A stretch of DNA of 64,000 nucleotides from Mycteria americana (taxonomy: Eukaryota > Chordata > Aves > Ciconiiformes > Ciconiidae), in NCBI RefSeq assembly GCF_035582795.1, contig NC_134371.1, positions 50,137,001-50,201,000 on the forward strand, given 5' to 3'. Position numbers and translations under genes: made by a program. This document shows positions 23,501-34,220 of the stretch, one piece after another. A model generated the notes under the pieces. It ran no database searches. It had not been told where the DNA came from and saw nothing but the letters and a program-made list of their open reading frames with translations. Position 1 is the first letter of the stretch; each line of letters starts with the position of its first letter.

Positions 23501-25733
23501 ACTCTGCCCACAAGTTTCTATATAATTTGATGTACAAGTAGTAAGACCAAATAGTTGCAACTGTCACATCCGTAAAAGAATTTAAGATTCTTTCTCTAGG
23601 AGTTTGGCAAGCCATTTTTTCTTGAAGGAGATGCACATGAAAGTGATTAACCATCTAATGCAACTAAAAAGGATGCTTTTTACAAAATGACATATCTAGT
23701 ATGACCATAGGTTCCTATTATTACTAACGTTGCCGAGAGAATCAATACTTACTTGATTCACTGTGTATATATCTTTGCCTGCAATTTACCTTGTACAAAG
23801 TAAGATAAAATAATAAATTGAACACATTTTCATTCAGTGAGAGTAAAAATGCATGAAGTTGCCTACTAAAAATTTGTAGAAAACTAGCAATGCTGTGTAT
23901 TTTTAAAAAGAATACATGTAAAGATACCTGTGGGTAGGGAAGGGTGTGATACGGAAGACATAAGCACAGCTAGCACTGAGTAGTGTATTCTATCCTCAAA
24001 ATAAGTTCAGCTTCCCCATCAAGTGCATCTGTCTGTGGAACCTTACTCCATGGATTTTCCTCCAGGTGTAAGCAAAGGGAGACAAAAGATTAAAGTGTCA
24101 TTTAATTTTGTAAATGTTGGGTACAGATCTGTTTAAAAAATAAAGGAGTGGTGTTTTTGAAAGGGGTATTTCTACTCTCTATAAAAACCACAACATTAGT
24201 AAGAGTCCAAAAATTAGGCAGTACTCCTTAGTTTACCAGTTCCCTTCATTTTTAGCTGCTGTGCTACAGCAACGTTAGTATCTGTGCCTCCATCTTTTGA
24301 ACTTTGGCACATTAGCTATTATTCCCCCACACTTTGACACAAGAGTTGAACAAACAAAATGGGAGTGCATAAGATGACAGACTATTTGTGATCATTTTCA
24401 GAGCACCGAGAGATCCTTTGCCACTCTCACACCTTTGGAGGCAGAACAATATTCATCATCATATTTTAGACTTTAAATAATTATTTACAGAGCACATTAA
24501 AGCCCTGATAGTAAATACCTTATTTCAACATTAGACAGCATTGTTGTCCCATTTCACACTAAACTAGCATACCTCTTTCACATCATAATCCAAAAATGGT
24601 AATCCAGAACACTTGCTTTGGCAGTAAAAAATAGCAATGATCAACAATGGACACAAATACCTCCTTATCAGCAACACAGTCTCTTTCTTCTACAGCAGAG
24701 TACGGCAGAAATTCTAGGGCTTAGCTGAAAAATTCTTAAAGAGACTGAAGCTAGGACCATTGGCATAATATGAAAGGGAGGAACAAAGTTGTTTCTAGGG
24801 GAGAGAGAAATAAATAAATAAATAAATGAAGCATGACAGAAGAGCTACAGCTCCCCTTTCTAAACTGCCTGCTAGTACAATGCAAGGGCAAAATGTCATA
24901 GGATGACTCAACATAGCGAGGAACTCCAGGCATCCTGGAAGGACAAGCCAGTGAATTAGTCCCTAATTACAGAGCATTCATGTTGGCCAGATACTAACAG
25001 GACATGCTGCAGAAGAGCAGAGAGCTGGGCCAACGTTAATGAGTAGGGAGGGTGCTGTAGGCACAGCAACCACATGTTCAGCGCCCCTCTAGACTGGCAG
25101 CATGGTGCCAGGCACCCTAACTGCAGGGTCGTCACTGGCTGCCTGAAGCGATGCAACAGCAAGAGGCCAAAAACAGGTATTTGCATGCAGAATGGTCTCC
25201 TGCTTCAGGTAGCGAAGATCAGTACCGCTCCCGACTACATATGTATGACCCAAGACCTGATTACAGCTGAAGTGTTATGCTGGAGTCCTTTTCCATCAAT
25301 CAGTCACAGAGATTGCAGTTTCTGAGCGCGGCAGTATCCTTGAAGAATGCATCTTCAGCTGCAGATCAGGAGAGCTCTCCTAACTTGGTTTAACTGCAAG
25401 GATCAAACACAATAGGTCAAGCAGGGCTTTGACACGGTAAAGCAGAATATAGGTGAACTTTAGATACCTAAATACGCAACTGATTTAAAAAGTGGCCCTG
25501 CTTTAGTGACAGCGTCCACATTTTCCCTTTTGCATGTGCACAAGCTTAACCTGGTTTGAGACACTGGGCTCCGAACTTCTGTTTCAGCCTGACTGGGACT
25601 GGGAACCTGATGCCGCTGCAGAATTCCCTGAAAGGGCCTGATCAGGATACTTCTTCACTTTTTTGAGCTTTGTGAACTCTCCATACCTCTCTATACTTAC
25701 AGAGAAAGGATATAAATGTATTTATTTATGCAT

Positions 25734-25755
25734 ACACACACACACACACACACAC
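25734..25755. repeat. (AC)n microsatellite
   Basis: Uninterrupted AC dinucleotides, eleven units, in intergenic DNA. Confidence 0.9.
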
Positions 25756-27078
25756 TACTTCTAACCTAGCCTAAACAATAGTTTTACAGTTAAACATCCT
25801 CCCAAAGGGTAAAAAACATCAATTTAAATCACTGTTTTTCAAGTTTACATTAGAATTCTAACCACCCTGACACCCATCTTCTGAGAAATAGTGAACTGCC
25901 AAACATGCATAAAGTAACCCAAACCTAAAAGAGAACTCCATGTTTACTTCCTAAGTCTTACTGCTTGTAGTAATAATGAAATATTGAATGTAGAAATAAT
26001 GAAATGAATTATTTTCATTTACACTTCAAGGATTATTTAAAAAAAAAAAAATTCCTTGCATTCCTCTCTTCAGAAGTTAGCCAGACTCAGGATGAATATA
26101 TTTGTTGTCATATGCTCTTATTCTGAGAGCTGCTGGTTTGGTTGGGAAACACTTGAATTTAGTCCTTGGTTTTTGGTTTTGTATTCACTTAAATAAATGA
26201 GTAGCACATATTGAAAGATGTGATTAGTTGTAACGGACTATAATCTCATATGACATGCATATGACACATCATCTTAATAATTCTTACAGCTAAAAATATG
26301 ATCACCAAATACCAAAGTTAAGAAAAGTATATTTATTTGATTCTCCTTTTTGTTTGATGACAAGGTAGTACATTTCATTAACAGTAGCACAGAAAAGAAC
26401 AATTTTGCATCTATGTGAGATGGAACATAACAGAAGACAGTAAACGCATGAAGTGGCATGTGACACCTTTCACCAGATATAGCAGCAATTAAAACGTCCA
26501 TAACGCACTCAATATCAATGCTTCCAAAATCAACAAAGCAAACTCGTTCTTTTGAAGCTTCTGAAGCACTCCCTACATTGGTGTACCTTTTCCATATTTA
26601 GTTGTGAGAAATACAGAATTCTGTGTATATCAAGTTACCAAACGTATACATAAACAAACCAAACAAAAAAAAAAAACCAAAAAGCAGTAAGCCTCAGTCT
26701 CTACTGTTAGAAGAGAGAGGAGCAGCTCTTTCATTATCAGATATGCTTCATACAAGCTCACACACTTCTCTTATCTCTCATATATACATGGCTCTCATAT
26801 ATAAATGGATAGAGACTTTTTTTTTGCCCCAAACTATTTTTCATTTATATAGATATAAATCACTAAAAAGGTGAAAAAGGAATGAGGAAAGTGGATAGGG
26901 GTAAGAGCATGGTTTTGTCATAGGATTCTGGACTTCTGGGTAGGATTTATTCCTTCCATGCAGGACAGTTGCCCCTGAAGTGGGAACAATTCACCTCCAT
27001 TAGTACCTTAACATATGGAAGTTTCCCTGAATAATTTTTTCCTAAATGGGAAGTTAGGAAGTGTTTCTAACTGAAACA

Positions 27079-27098
27079 CTGAGGGGCTTTCCCCTCAG
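27079..27098. repeat. Short perfect hairpin
   Basis: CTGAGGGG, a CTTT loop, then CCCCTCAG, followed by A-rich sequence. Nothing suggests a function. Confidence 0.6.
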
Positions 27099-27139
27099 GG
27101 GAAAAAAAAAAAGGAAGGGGAAAAAAAAAAGCTTCCTAT

Positions 27140-27249
27140 GTCAGTTAAAAATAACCACTTTCAGAAAATGAACGTACAGCTGAAAAAGCAAAAAAAAAAA
27201 AAAAAAGTCAGTTAAAAATAACCACTTTCAGAAAATGAATGTACAGCTG
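27140..27249. repeat. 43-bp direct duplication around a poly-A tract
   Basis: A 43-bp unit starting GTCAGTTAAAAATAACCACT occurs at 27140-27182 and again at 27207-27249 with one C/T difference. The 24-bp spacer is almost all A. More A-runs lie just to the left (27101-27130). Confidence 0.9.
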
Positions 27250-28454
27250 GTTCCCAGTTAAGGTTGTGAAGTTTCATGAAAGAAGCTTCTCCCATTGGAG
27301 AAGCTACAATGTGATACTCTCTTACTCCTTCCATTCCCAAGGGTTTTGCATGGAGGACTCATTCTCAAGGGTAATATATGCTGAAAAGGAGGAATAATTT
27401 ACAGCTAGGGGTATGTGCTACCTGAAATTTACCAAGCCATGTAAATTTAAAGCTACTACAGTGGAAGACTTAAAAAAAAGTTAGTTTCCCTTATTAAGCA
27501 CAAACATTAAACAAATCTTTAAGCCACACCGCATTAACATGCACCACTCTTAGAAAATGCTCAAATCAACCTTATTTCTTGGCACTTCTGATACCGTTTT
27601 AGCCAAGTTATATACACATCTGTAATATGCCTCACTATAATCACTACGCAGAAACATGTATGACTGTAGTCATACACCCTTGTGCGACTCTGTATTATAT
27701 AAAAAACCCACACTACGGTACAGTTGATGAAGCCAAGATGCAAAATACAGATGCACTGCATGACAGTTTCTTTAAATAAGGCTTAATTCTGTCCTGAATG
27801 CATTACATGAGACACACATTAAAGACATGAAAATACTAAAGACTACAGTTTTCTTACATCAGAAAACAAACCTTTTAAATACTCAAATAAATAGCCATTA
27901 AATATTAATTTTATCTCCTTTTAGAAATGTTTTAAAGGTAACTGACATTTCCTGCTTCTAACAGATGTTCTTCTGTTCAAAGATAAATTGCAGATTAAGG
28001 CATGAGTATGTTCTCCTTTTCAACTTAACATACCTTTAAAAATACTCATACTACACTATACATCCTTTAACAGAATAAACTTGACTAAAGTTTTCTGAAG
28101 AAGCATGTATTTGAACAGGTAAAGTGCCCATGTGAAAACAAATACATGGTTTTATATAGTTAATAAAACATGTATTTTGTTTGAAACAGTTTGAAACAGT
28201 CCAGATCTTTTACACTTTATTCATCATCTAAGTATCCAAATACTGTAACTATGTAAAATAGTTTATGAAATTTCCAGTTTTCACTATTTAAGTAATACTC
28301 AAAACTCCAGTCAGAATCAGAAACCTAATGTATTTGGTGCGGCACTGGAGTCACGAAAGGAAAAGAAGGCAAGCTTACGCAGAATCTGTGACAAAGTAAG
28401 AAAAGATTTCCCAGCTCTTAAGAAAATTAAGATACATGTTTTTGCTATTATAAT

Positions 28455-28460
28455 TTTATT
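28455..28460 (-). terminator. HCCS: Candidate HCCS poly-A signal
   Basis: AATAAA on the minus strand, about 200 nt past the HCCS stop codon. It would give a short 3' UTR. Other signals further down are possible. Confidence 0.4.
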
Positions 28461-28657
28461 ATTTCATTCAAAACACCATAAAGCATCAGTGTACTTCACA
28501 ACGGATTTCCCCATCTGCCCTTCCCACCCCCAAAGAACAGTGGCGATGATGAAAATAATGACAGTTGCAGTGAACTTCTATTTCAAGTCCTGGTATTCAC
28601 TTATCCTTAGCCTGGGAGGAAAGTGGTTTACTTTTCGACTACACACCACAGGAGTAG

Positions 28658-28856
28658 TTATGAAGTCCACCGCCACCAAGCTACCTTCATTCTGTCCCAT
28701 ACAGCCGACAGAGAGTCAAATGCAGGGCGAACATCCAGGATAGTGAACTGGTAGTTCTTATCTACTGCTCCACCATCATAGTAATCAATAACATATCGCA
28801 CTTCTTTTCCACATCGGTCAACAATCCAATCATGTCTGTCAAAGGGAAGTTCATAT
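28658..28856 (-). CDS. HCCS: HCCS coding exon 6 with stop codon
   Basis: 199 nt from acceptor TTTCCAG, encoding [20 protein letters not shown] to AWWRWTS and TAA at 28658-28660. Contains His215 and Arg221, equivalent to human His211 and Arg217. Confidence 0.96.
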
Positions 28857-31800
28857 CTGGAAAGACAGATAACAGACCATGTAGGTATTTTAATTGATAT
28901 TATGAACCTGAGAGAGGGAGCGGAAGTGCTATTTAAGAAGATTTATTTATCCAGATACTGGCATAAGATCTCCACTAGTACTTCTATAACTTGCAATTCC
29001 AGTTCTGAAACATCCTAAAATTAATTCTACACCATGTTTTCAGTCATGTCTCCCTCCCCTCCCACCTCACTGGAAGACCCTTCCTGCCCACATACCCCAT
29101 CCATGAACGTATTCTGGCTCTTGGTGAATACTCCTTTGCTTTGCCTCCAAACCGCATCAGTGATGGTCCGCATGGACATTCCCTGTGCACACAATTAAAA
29201 AAGAAAATCGTTTTTATCTTTTAAAACAGTCTTCAGTGTTTAAACCACTATGGTAATTTGTTTTAGTAACAGAAATACCGAATAGGAGAAAGAGCAACAG
29301 TAAAAAATTAATTACAAGTTATCTAAACCAGCTTTTTTTTTTTTTTTAAGGTTTGAAAAGTCCCCCGGTTTCTGACAGCACTTACTGCTGGTATGATAAA
29401 GTACCTTTTATATGCTCCACACCATTGTTCTAACTTATCCACAGAGCAGTTCTCAGCAAATCTAATCCACAGATTTAATAGACTAAAGAACAGAAAACCA
29501 TTAAAGAAGAGAAAACTAATCGAAACCACTGTGTAACAAAGATCATGGAATTTCAGAGAACAATTTCTACATACAGAATGCTTAGCTAGTCTGTCTCTTC
29601 TAGGAACAGGGACTATACCGACCTAAAATGTGACAGTTTGTTTTACACCAGTCACTTTTAATCTAAGTTTACATCTCATATCTTTTTTGTAACATAAAGA
29701 TTTCAATTAAACAATTCCCAAATAGATACAATAAGAAGTTAATTTCTACAAATCCACATTATACACACACCACCAAAATGCTCATCAGTTTTATGAACAT
29801 AATAATTATTCAGTTCTAGTTAAGCTCTTCTGGATAATCTTCCTCCATATTAATCAAAATGCAGGCTCCTACAAGACCATAACTTTTGAGACATATCAGC
29901 ACCAGAGTATTTCTGCAAAAACTAAAGAGACATTCTACTTTCAAAGAATTACAAAAGCAAGAGCTAAACCAGAGGATTTGCTTTTCACTTCATATGTACA
30001 TACACAGCATGAAGAGCTTCCCACTTCAAAATCTCCTTCCAAGCTTGCTCATTATTTTGGTTGTGAATCTTAATGATGTTGGTCATGTCTTCACCTGTTA
30101 TGTCATCATCTTTCCACCTCCACCTACAAAATAAGAATTTGAAAACAGTTTACAAGCATTACGGCATAACTACTCCACCTTCCTCAGTTTACCTGATGGG
30201 CTTTTGAATCAAGAGATGTAAGGTTTTATGCAAAGACACAAAGCAAGTACGGAAACTTCTGGCTCATCTGCTTAAGCATCTTGAGAACCACTTCATTTTC
30301 TGTGTAGAAGTGTAGTTATCAAAATTATCATCAGAGATCTCCACAAATTCTAGTTAGCTAAATTAACAGTTTAACTGGATCAGAAAGTTCTCAGAGTGTG
30401 CAAACATCAGCACATCCACAGTATTCGTAAAAATGCTTAGGAAAAATCCCACTTGCATTCCTAATGCACAGAAGTCCTCTATTCAAAACCTTTTGCATAC
30501 ACTTACAAATGCCTTTCACCTCTCTGACCCTGCACTAAGACTATGCGTGTGCTTCAACAGCCATAACGTTGAACACATTTAAGTGTTTACAGGATCAAAA
30601 CTTGTGTGTTCAATATAGACTGCTTAAGAACAATACTGATACATGGAACAAAGAATTACTCTCGTTTTAATAGTAACCACCTTTAACGTTGATCTGTTTG
30701 AGAATGACAAACAAATAATTACAAAAGAATGAGGAAACAGCATCACAGAAGGTTTTTTAGTCCACAGGAGACATTTATCATTCAGTTAGATATTGCCTAC
30801 ACTGAATTTTTGTAAAGACTGAAAACTTCTACCTGTCAAACAGTTTTCAAATTTTTAGCAATTTTGCAAAGTCAAGTTGGATGTTCTCACAATCACAGAA
30901 CTTTTACTATCAGTTTATAGGATTAGCATGAAGCCGACTGAGTTTGAAAGCTGGCAATCATGCAAAGTTTGTCTATGCCTATGCACTGACTTTTAAGAAA
31001 ATTTTCTGAGCTAGTGGGAGTTGCCTGACATTCCCTACCATCTTGCTAATCACTAGAGGAGACATGGCCTCTGAGACCAGCTCACCCTTTAAAATAAAGC
31101 TGTTTATAAAAATAGTCATTTTTAAAAGAGCTAGTTAATGATTTACTGCTTAGAATCCACAAACTCTTAAATAATATCGATGAGTAATAAGTAATGATAT
31201 TACTTCATCAATTTCAGGCTCACAGACTCCATCTGATAATTCACAGTGTATTTACCCCTTTCTTAGCATAGCATTCCAGAACATTTGCTCTGAAGGGTAG
31301 ACCCATTTCTTGTCAGAATGTGCTCTAGGAATGGAAGATTCTTCTCTAACAGTTGACAATGGAAATGGTTGATCTGGGGATGGTTGCTGATTAGGAGGAG
31401 GCATCTAGAAAACAAGGAGAATCAACAACAAACTAGAGTAGAATTATTTTTATGTTACAGTGTTTGAGAAAAATCAAAGCATAATCAATCAGCTGCTACA
31501 ACAATCAAGAAGTTCAACGTTTATATAAGTCCACTAAAATTTTCTTTCTCTTTTGCAGTAAAACTCTTTGCATAACTTTGTCATCTGAGGACTAACATCC
31601 CTTTCGCCTAAACTTCAACTTTCAAAACAGCAGTGCTTTTTGTAAATCAGAGGAAATCTTGGAGAGATCTGAATCAGAACTTAACCGTACTGCTATTACA
31701 CAGAACCTAGAAACCACTAATGTAGCACAAAAACTATGCATGTAACTAACAAATAGAAACAGACAGCAAAAGATATTTACAAACTGCAAAACCACCTTTT

Positions 31801-33026
31801 ACCAAAAAGATGTAAATCTGAAGAAGAGAATGTTAAGTAAGATGTAATGTGGTTTTATACAAATATTTGCATACAAAATGAGAAAAAGCAGTGTTAAAAA
31901 TTAAAAAATAACGTTAATTGCGAGAGTTTCCACCTTAGACAGTATCACTATTTACATTTTGGGGATAGTATTTCAGGAGAAACCAGACTAAAGAAAAGAT
32001 CTGAACTAAGTGAAAGTTACCATATTGCTAGGATCTATGTCATCTTTCACTTGAGATGCACCCGACTTCACCGGACATGCTACAAATTCATATGCTCTTT
32101 CCTGATGTGCAGGAACATCATCTGTGTTCTCAGTTCTATGATCAGGAGTCTTCATGTGCATTGGACAACCTGAAATACAGGAAGAAAATAGTATATATTT
32201 TTGCTACAAAATGATGACCCTAAGACATGGCAGGAAATGGGAAACAGTTCATTGAATGAACAGTTCATGCAAATACAAGCTGGTATTTTGCTTTTTCTTC
32301 TGAGCTTTGCAACAGTTTTAACTATTCTCTTTCCTGCCTATTTTAGGACCCAGCACCATGGTAAGATCTAAATTCTTATGTAGTCCTTGAATGCTCTTTC
32401 CCCACCCCATGCTGGCCCCTATACTGAGCTGTCTGTAGCTAAGATTTCCACAGCAATGTTAATCCAACACGTGTTGACTGTGTCAACGGCAGAGCTGATG
32501 TCCTCCTTCTCCAGACATTCATCTTATCCCACCCTTCTACTGCCTTTGTCCAGATGTGTTCTCTAGTGACAACCACCTGGTCCCAGTTACCATCTTCCGA
32601 GGGGCCCCTGCACCTCCCTGACCCCTTGTGGGTGTACCACCTGATGGGAACAGATCTGCAGGACCCCTGTGAAACATAACAATTGGGAGCGATCCACAGG
32701 TTCTACAGCAAGCACCTACTGTCTCTACAGACAAAGCAGCTTGCATGCTGTTCTGGTGAACATCTAACTCCTTGTCATGAAAAGTTACTTGAGAGCTATT
32801 TTTGCTAAAGAAAAAGCTCAAGTTTTTATTTATAGATTTTTTTTTCCAAATATTTTTCAATTGGTTTTCCATGTAAAGAGTTTATTTCATTTAAGTTTCA
32901 AGAATAGTTACCACTCATTTTTTCCTGATGCATAGGACACTCTGAAGGTTGAGATGCCATCTGATGTTGCTTGGATGCATAAGGCGACTGACCTGCAGCA
33001 GCCGGGGAGGATGCAGACAAACCCAT
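28658..33026 (-). CDS. HCCS: HCCS, holocytochrome c synthase (cytochrome c heme lyase)
   Basis: HCCS attaches heme covalently to the CXXCH motif of apocytochrome c (and c1) in the mitochondrial intermembrane space. Six coding exons, 32912-33026, 32021-32169, 31256-31404, 30004-30123, 29096-29182 and 28658-28856, join in frame to 272 residues (human 268). The N-terminal part has Cys-Pro heme-binding motifs at 30-31, 40-41 and 70-71 (CPM, CPM, CPV). The heme-ligand His158 (human His154) lies in [20 protein letters not shown]. Glu163 and Arg221 align with human Glu159 and Arg217, both mutated in microphthalmia with linear skin defects. The protein ends VAWWRWTS as in human. The last exon differs from human at only about 7 of 66 residues, while the N-terminus is more divergent, as usual for the family. 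The ATG context (GCCATGG) is strong. Location between TLCD4 and RWDD3 differs from human, so it could be a paralogue rather than the X-p22.2 orthologue. Confidence 0.95.
29096..29182 (-). CDS. HCCS: HCCS coding exon 5
   Basis: 87 nt encoding [20 protein letters not shown] and ARIRSWMG. Nearly identical to human; too short to show as a separate frame. Donor GTATGT. Confidence 0.95.
30004..30123 (-). CDS. HCCS: HCCS coding exon 4 (heme-ligand exon)
   Basis: 120 nt encoding [20 protein letters not shown] and on to LKWEALHAV. Contains His158 and Glu163. Donor GTATGT gives Val178 where human has Ala. Confidence 0.95.
31256..31404 (-). CDS. HCCS: HCCS coding exon 3
   Basis: 149 nt, residues 89-138. 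Begins [20 protein letters not shown] and ends with the conserved [17 protein letters not shown]. Acceptor TTTTCTAG, donor GTAAAT. Confidence 0.95.
32021..32169 (-). CDS. HCCS: HCCS coding exon 2
   Basis: 149 nt, residues 39-88. Starts with the second Cys-Pro motif (GCPMHMK) and includes the conserved [16 protein letters not shown]. Donor is GTAACT after Met88. Confidence 0.94.
32912..33026 (-). CDS. HCCS: HCCS coding exon 1 (second exon of the gene)
   Basis: 115 coding nt starting [16 protein letters not shown], close to human MGLSPSAPAVAVQ. Ends at donor GTAACT with one base of a split Gly codon. Acceptor CTCTTTAG places 5' UTR at 33027-33061, so at least one non-coding exon lies upstream. 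Confidence 0.93.
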
Positions 33027-33552
33027 GGCTTCCACACACTGGCTCTTTATAGATCAAATTTCTAAAGAGAAAAAATCCGCAATACAAAACTACACTGGTT
33101 ATTTATTAAGGTGAATGCAAGTACAGATATGTTGTCGCATCACAAATTAAAAAGTTAAATAAAAAATGGGTTTAAGTAAGAAACATCCAGCCTAAACAAA
33201 AATCCACAGCATCTACCAGGACTGACGGCGAACGAGCTCGCGTGGGACAAGGGGCGCGCGGACTCCCTACAGGTAACGTCCGCACCTCGGCCGCCCGCCC
33301 CGCCCAGCCGCCGCTCAGCCCGTCTCCTCACGCCCACTGGCGGCGGGGCGAGGCCGCGCGGCGGGGGAGCTCTGCCCGCACCCCGAAACGCGCCGCAGCC
33401 CCGTCAGGCCCCGCACAGGGCGGCAACACCCACCCCACCCACAGGAAGCGCCTCACGTAACGCCGCGCGCGAAGCCGCCGCACTGTTACACGCACCGTGA
33501 CCGACCAAGCAGCCGGCGGCCGCCGGCAAGGTCAGGCCCGCCCCCTGTGCCC

Positions 33553-33582
33553 GCCCGGCCCGGCCCGGCCCGGCCCGGCCCG
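33553..33582 (-). repeat. (GGGCC)n tract, G-quadruplex candidate
   Basis: Six exact GCCCG units on the plus strand. The minus strand, which is the HCCS sense strand, has seven GGG runs separated by CC, which fits the G3N1-7 quadruplex rule. It would lie in the first intron or near the promoter. Confidence 0.85.
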
Positions 33583-33651
33583 GCCCAGCGGCGTGTGCGC
33601 CCTCCCTCCGCACCCGCCTCCCACCGCCGCCGCGGCGTGTCCCCAAGAGGA

Positions 33652-33690
<39 letters not shown>

Positions 33691-33713
33691 TCCACCTCCT
33701 CCTCCTCCTCCTC
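33652..33713 (-). repeat. (GCC)11 and (CTC)n trinucleotide repeats
   Basis: Eleven pure GCC units at 33652-33684 followed by ACC/TCC and CTC units up to the predicted splice donor. In the HCCS sense direction this reads GTGAGGAGG...GGTGG...(GGC)11, so the repeats sit at the 5' end of intron 1. Confidence 0.9.
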
Positions 33714-34220
33714 ACCTCAGCCCGGCCCGCGCCCCCGCGGCCGGCCCCGCGCCCAGCACGACGCCACGCGCCCCGCCTCGCGAGAACGCGGCGCCGCTGG
33801 CCCGCTCCGCGCCTGCGCCCACCGCCGCCGGGAGGGGCGGGGACAGGGCTGCGGCAGCCCGGCCTCCGCGGCGCCGCCCCGCCGGGCCTCGCCCCGGGCT
33901 GCGGGCGGGCAGGCCGCGGTGGGGGCGGCGCCGGCCCTGTCGGAAGGCGGGGAAGGCAGGGCGAGGCCGCGGGCCTGCGCCGCCCCGCCAGGAGGGCGCA
34001 CCGGCGGCTACTCCCGGCCCCGCGGCCGCGGCGGGGCGTGGTGGCGGCTGCAGGCGGCGGCGTTCAGCGGCCCGGCGGCAAGGGAGGGCTGCTGGGAGCG
34101 CCGCGCTGTCCCCGCCAAGGGCAGGGCGCTGCCGGGCTGCGGCTGCAGGGGGATACACCGTTCTCTGCAGGCGGCTAATGAATCCCAAAACCGGGAACGG
34201 ACAGGCGGCGCCTGAGGGCT

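Larger units (their letters stand above)
20621..28454. other. Intergenic DNA between RWDD3 and HCCS
   Basis: About 7.8 kb, AT-rich. Contains a CA microsatellite, an AAAT run near 24808-24829 and a 43-bp duplication, listed separately where notable. No exon or RNA gene recognised. Because HCCS is transcribed towards RWDD3, HCCS read-through would cross this interval. Confidence 0.6.
29183..32911 (-). other. HCCS: HCCS introns between coding exons 1 and 5
   Basis: Introns of about 0.6-1.1 kb at 29183-30003, 30124-31255, 31405-32020 and 32170-32911. The last contains a GC-richer block (about 32400-32760) with an open frame at 32537-32872 on the gene strand; I cannot assign it to a family. The short intron 28857-29095 lies to the left of this interval. 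Confidence 0.7.
33190..34220 (-). promoter_or_regulatory. HCCS: CpG-island promoter of HCCS
   Basis: About 1 kb of very GC- and CpG-rich DNA upstream of the first coding exon. A likely non-coding first exon ends at 33716 with donor GTGAGG (33710-33715), to be spliced to the acceptor at 33062. No TATA box seen. Frames up to 266 codons across this island are Pro/Ala/Arg artefacts of base composition. Confidence 0.75.

Noticed and set aside
28658-33026. HCCS as a processed retrocopy
   Set aside because: Six coding exons with proper splice sites and its own CpG promoter; no poly-A tail or loss of introns.
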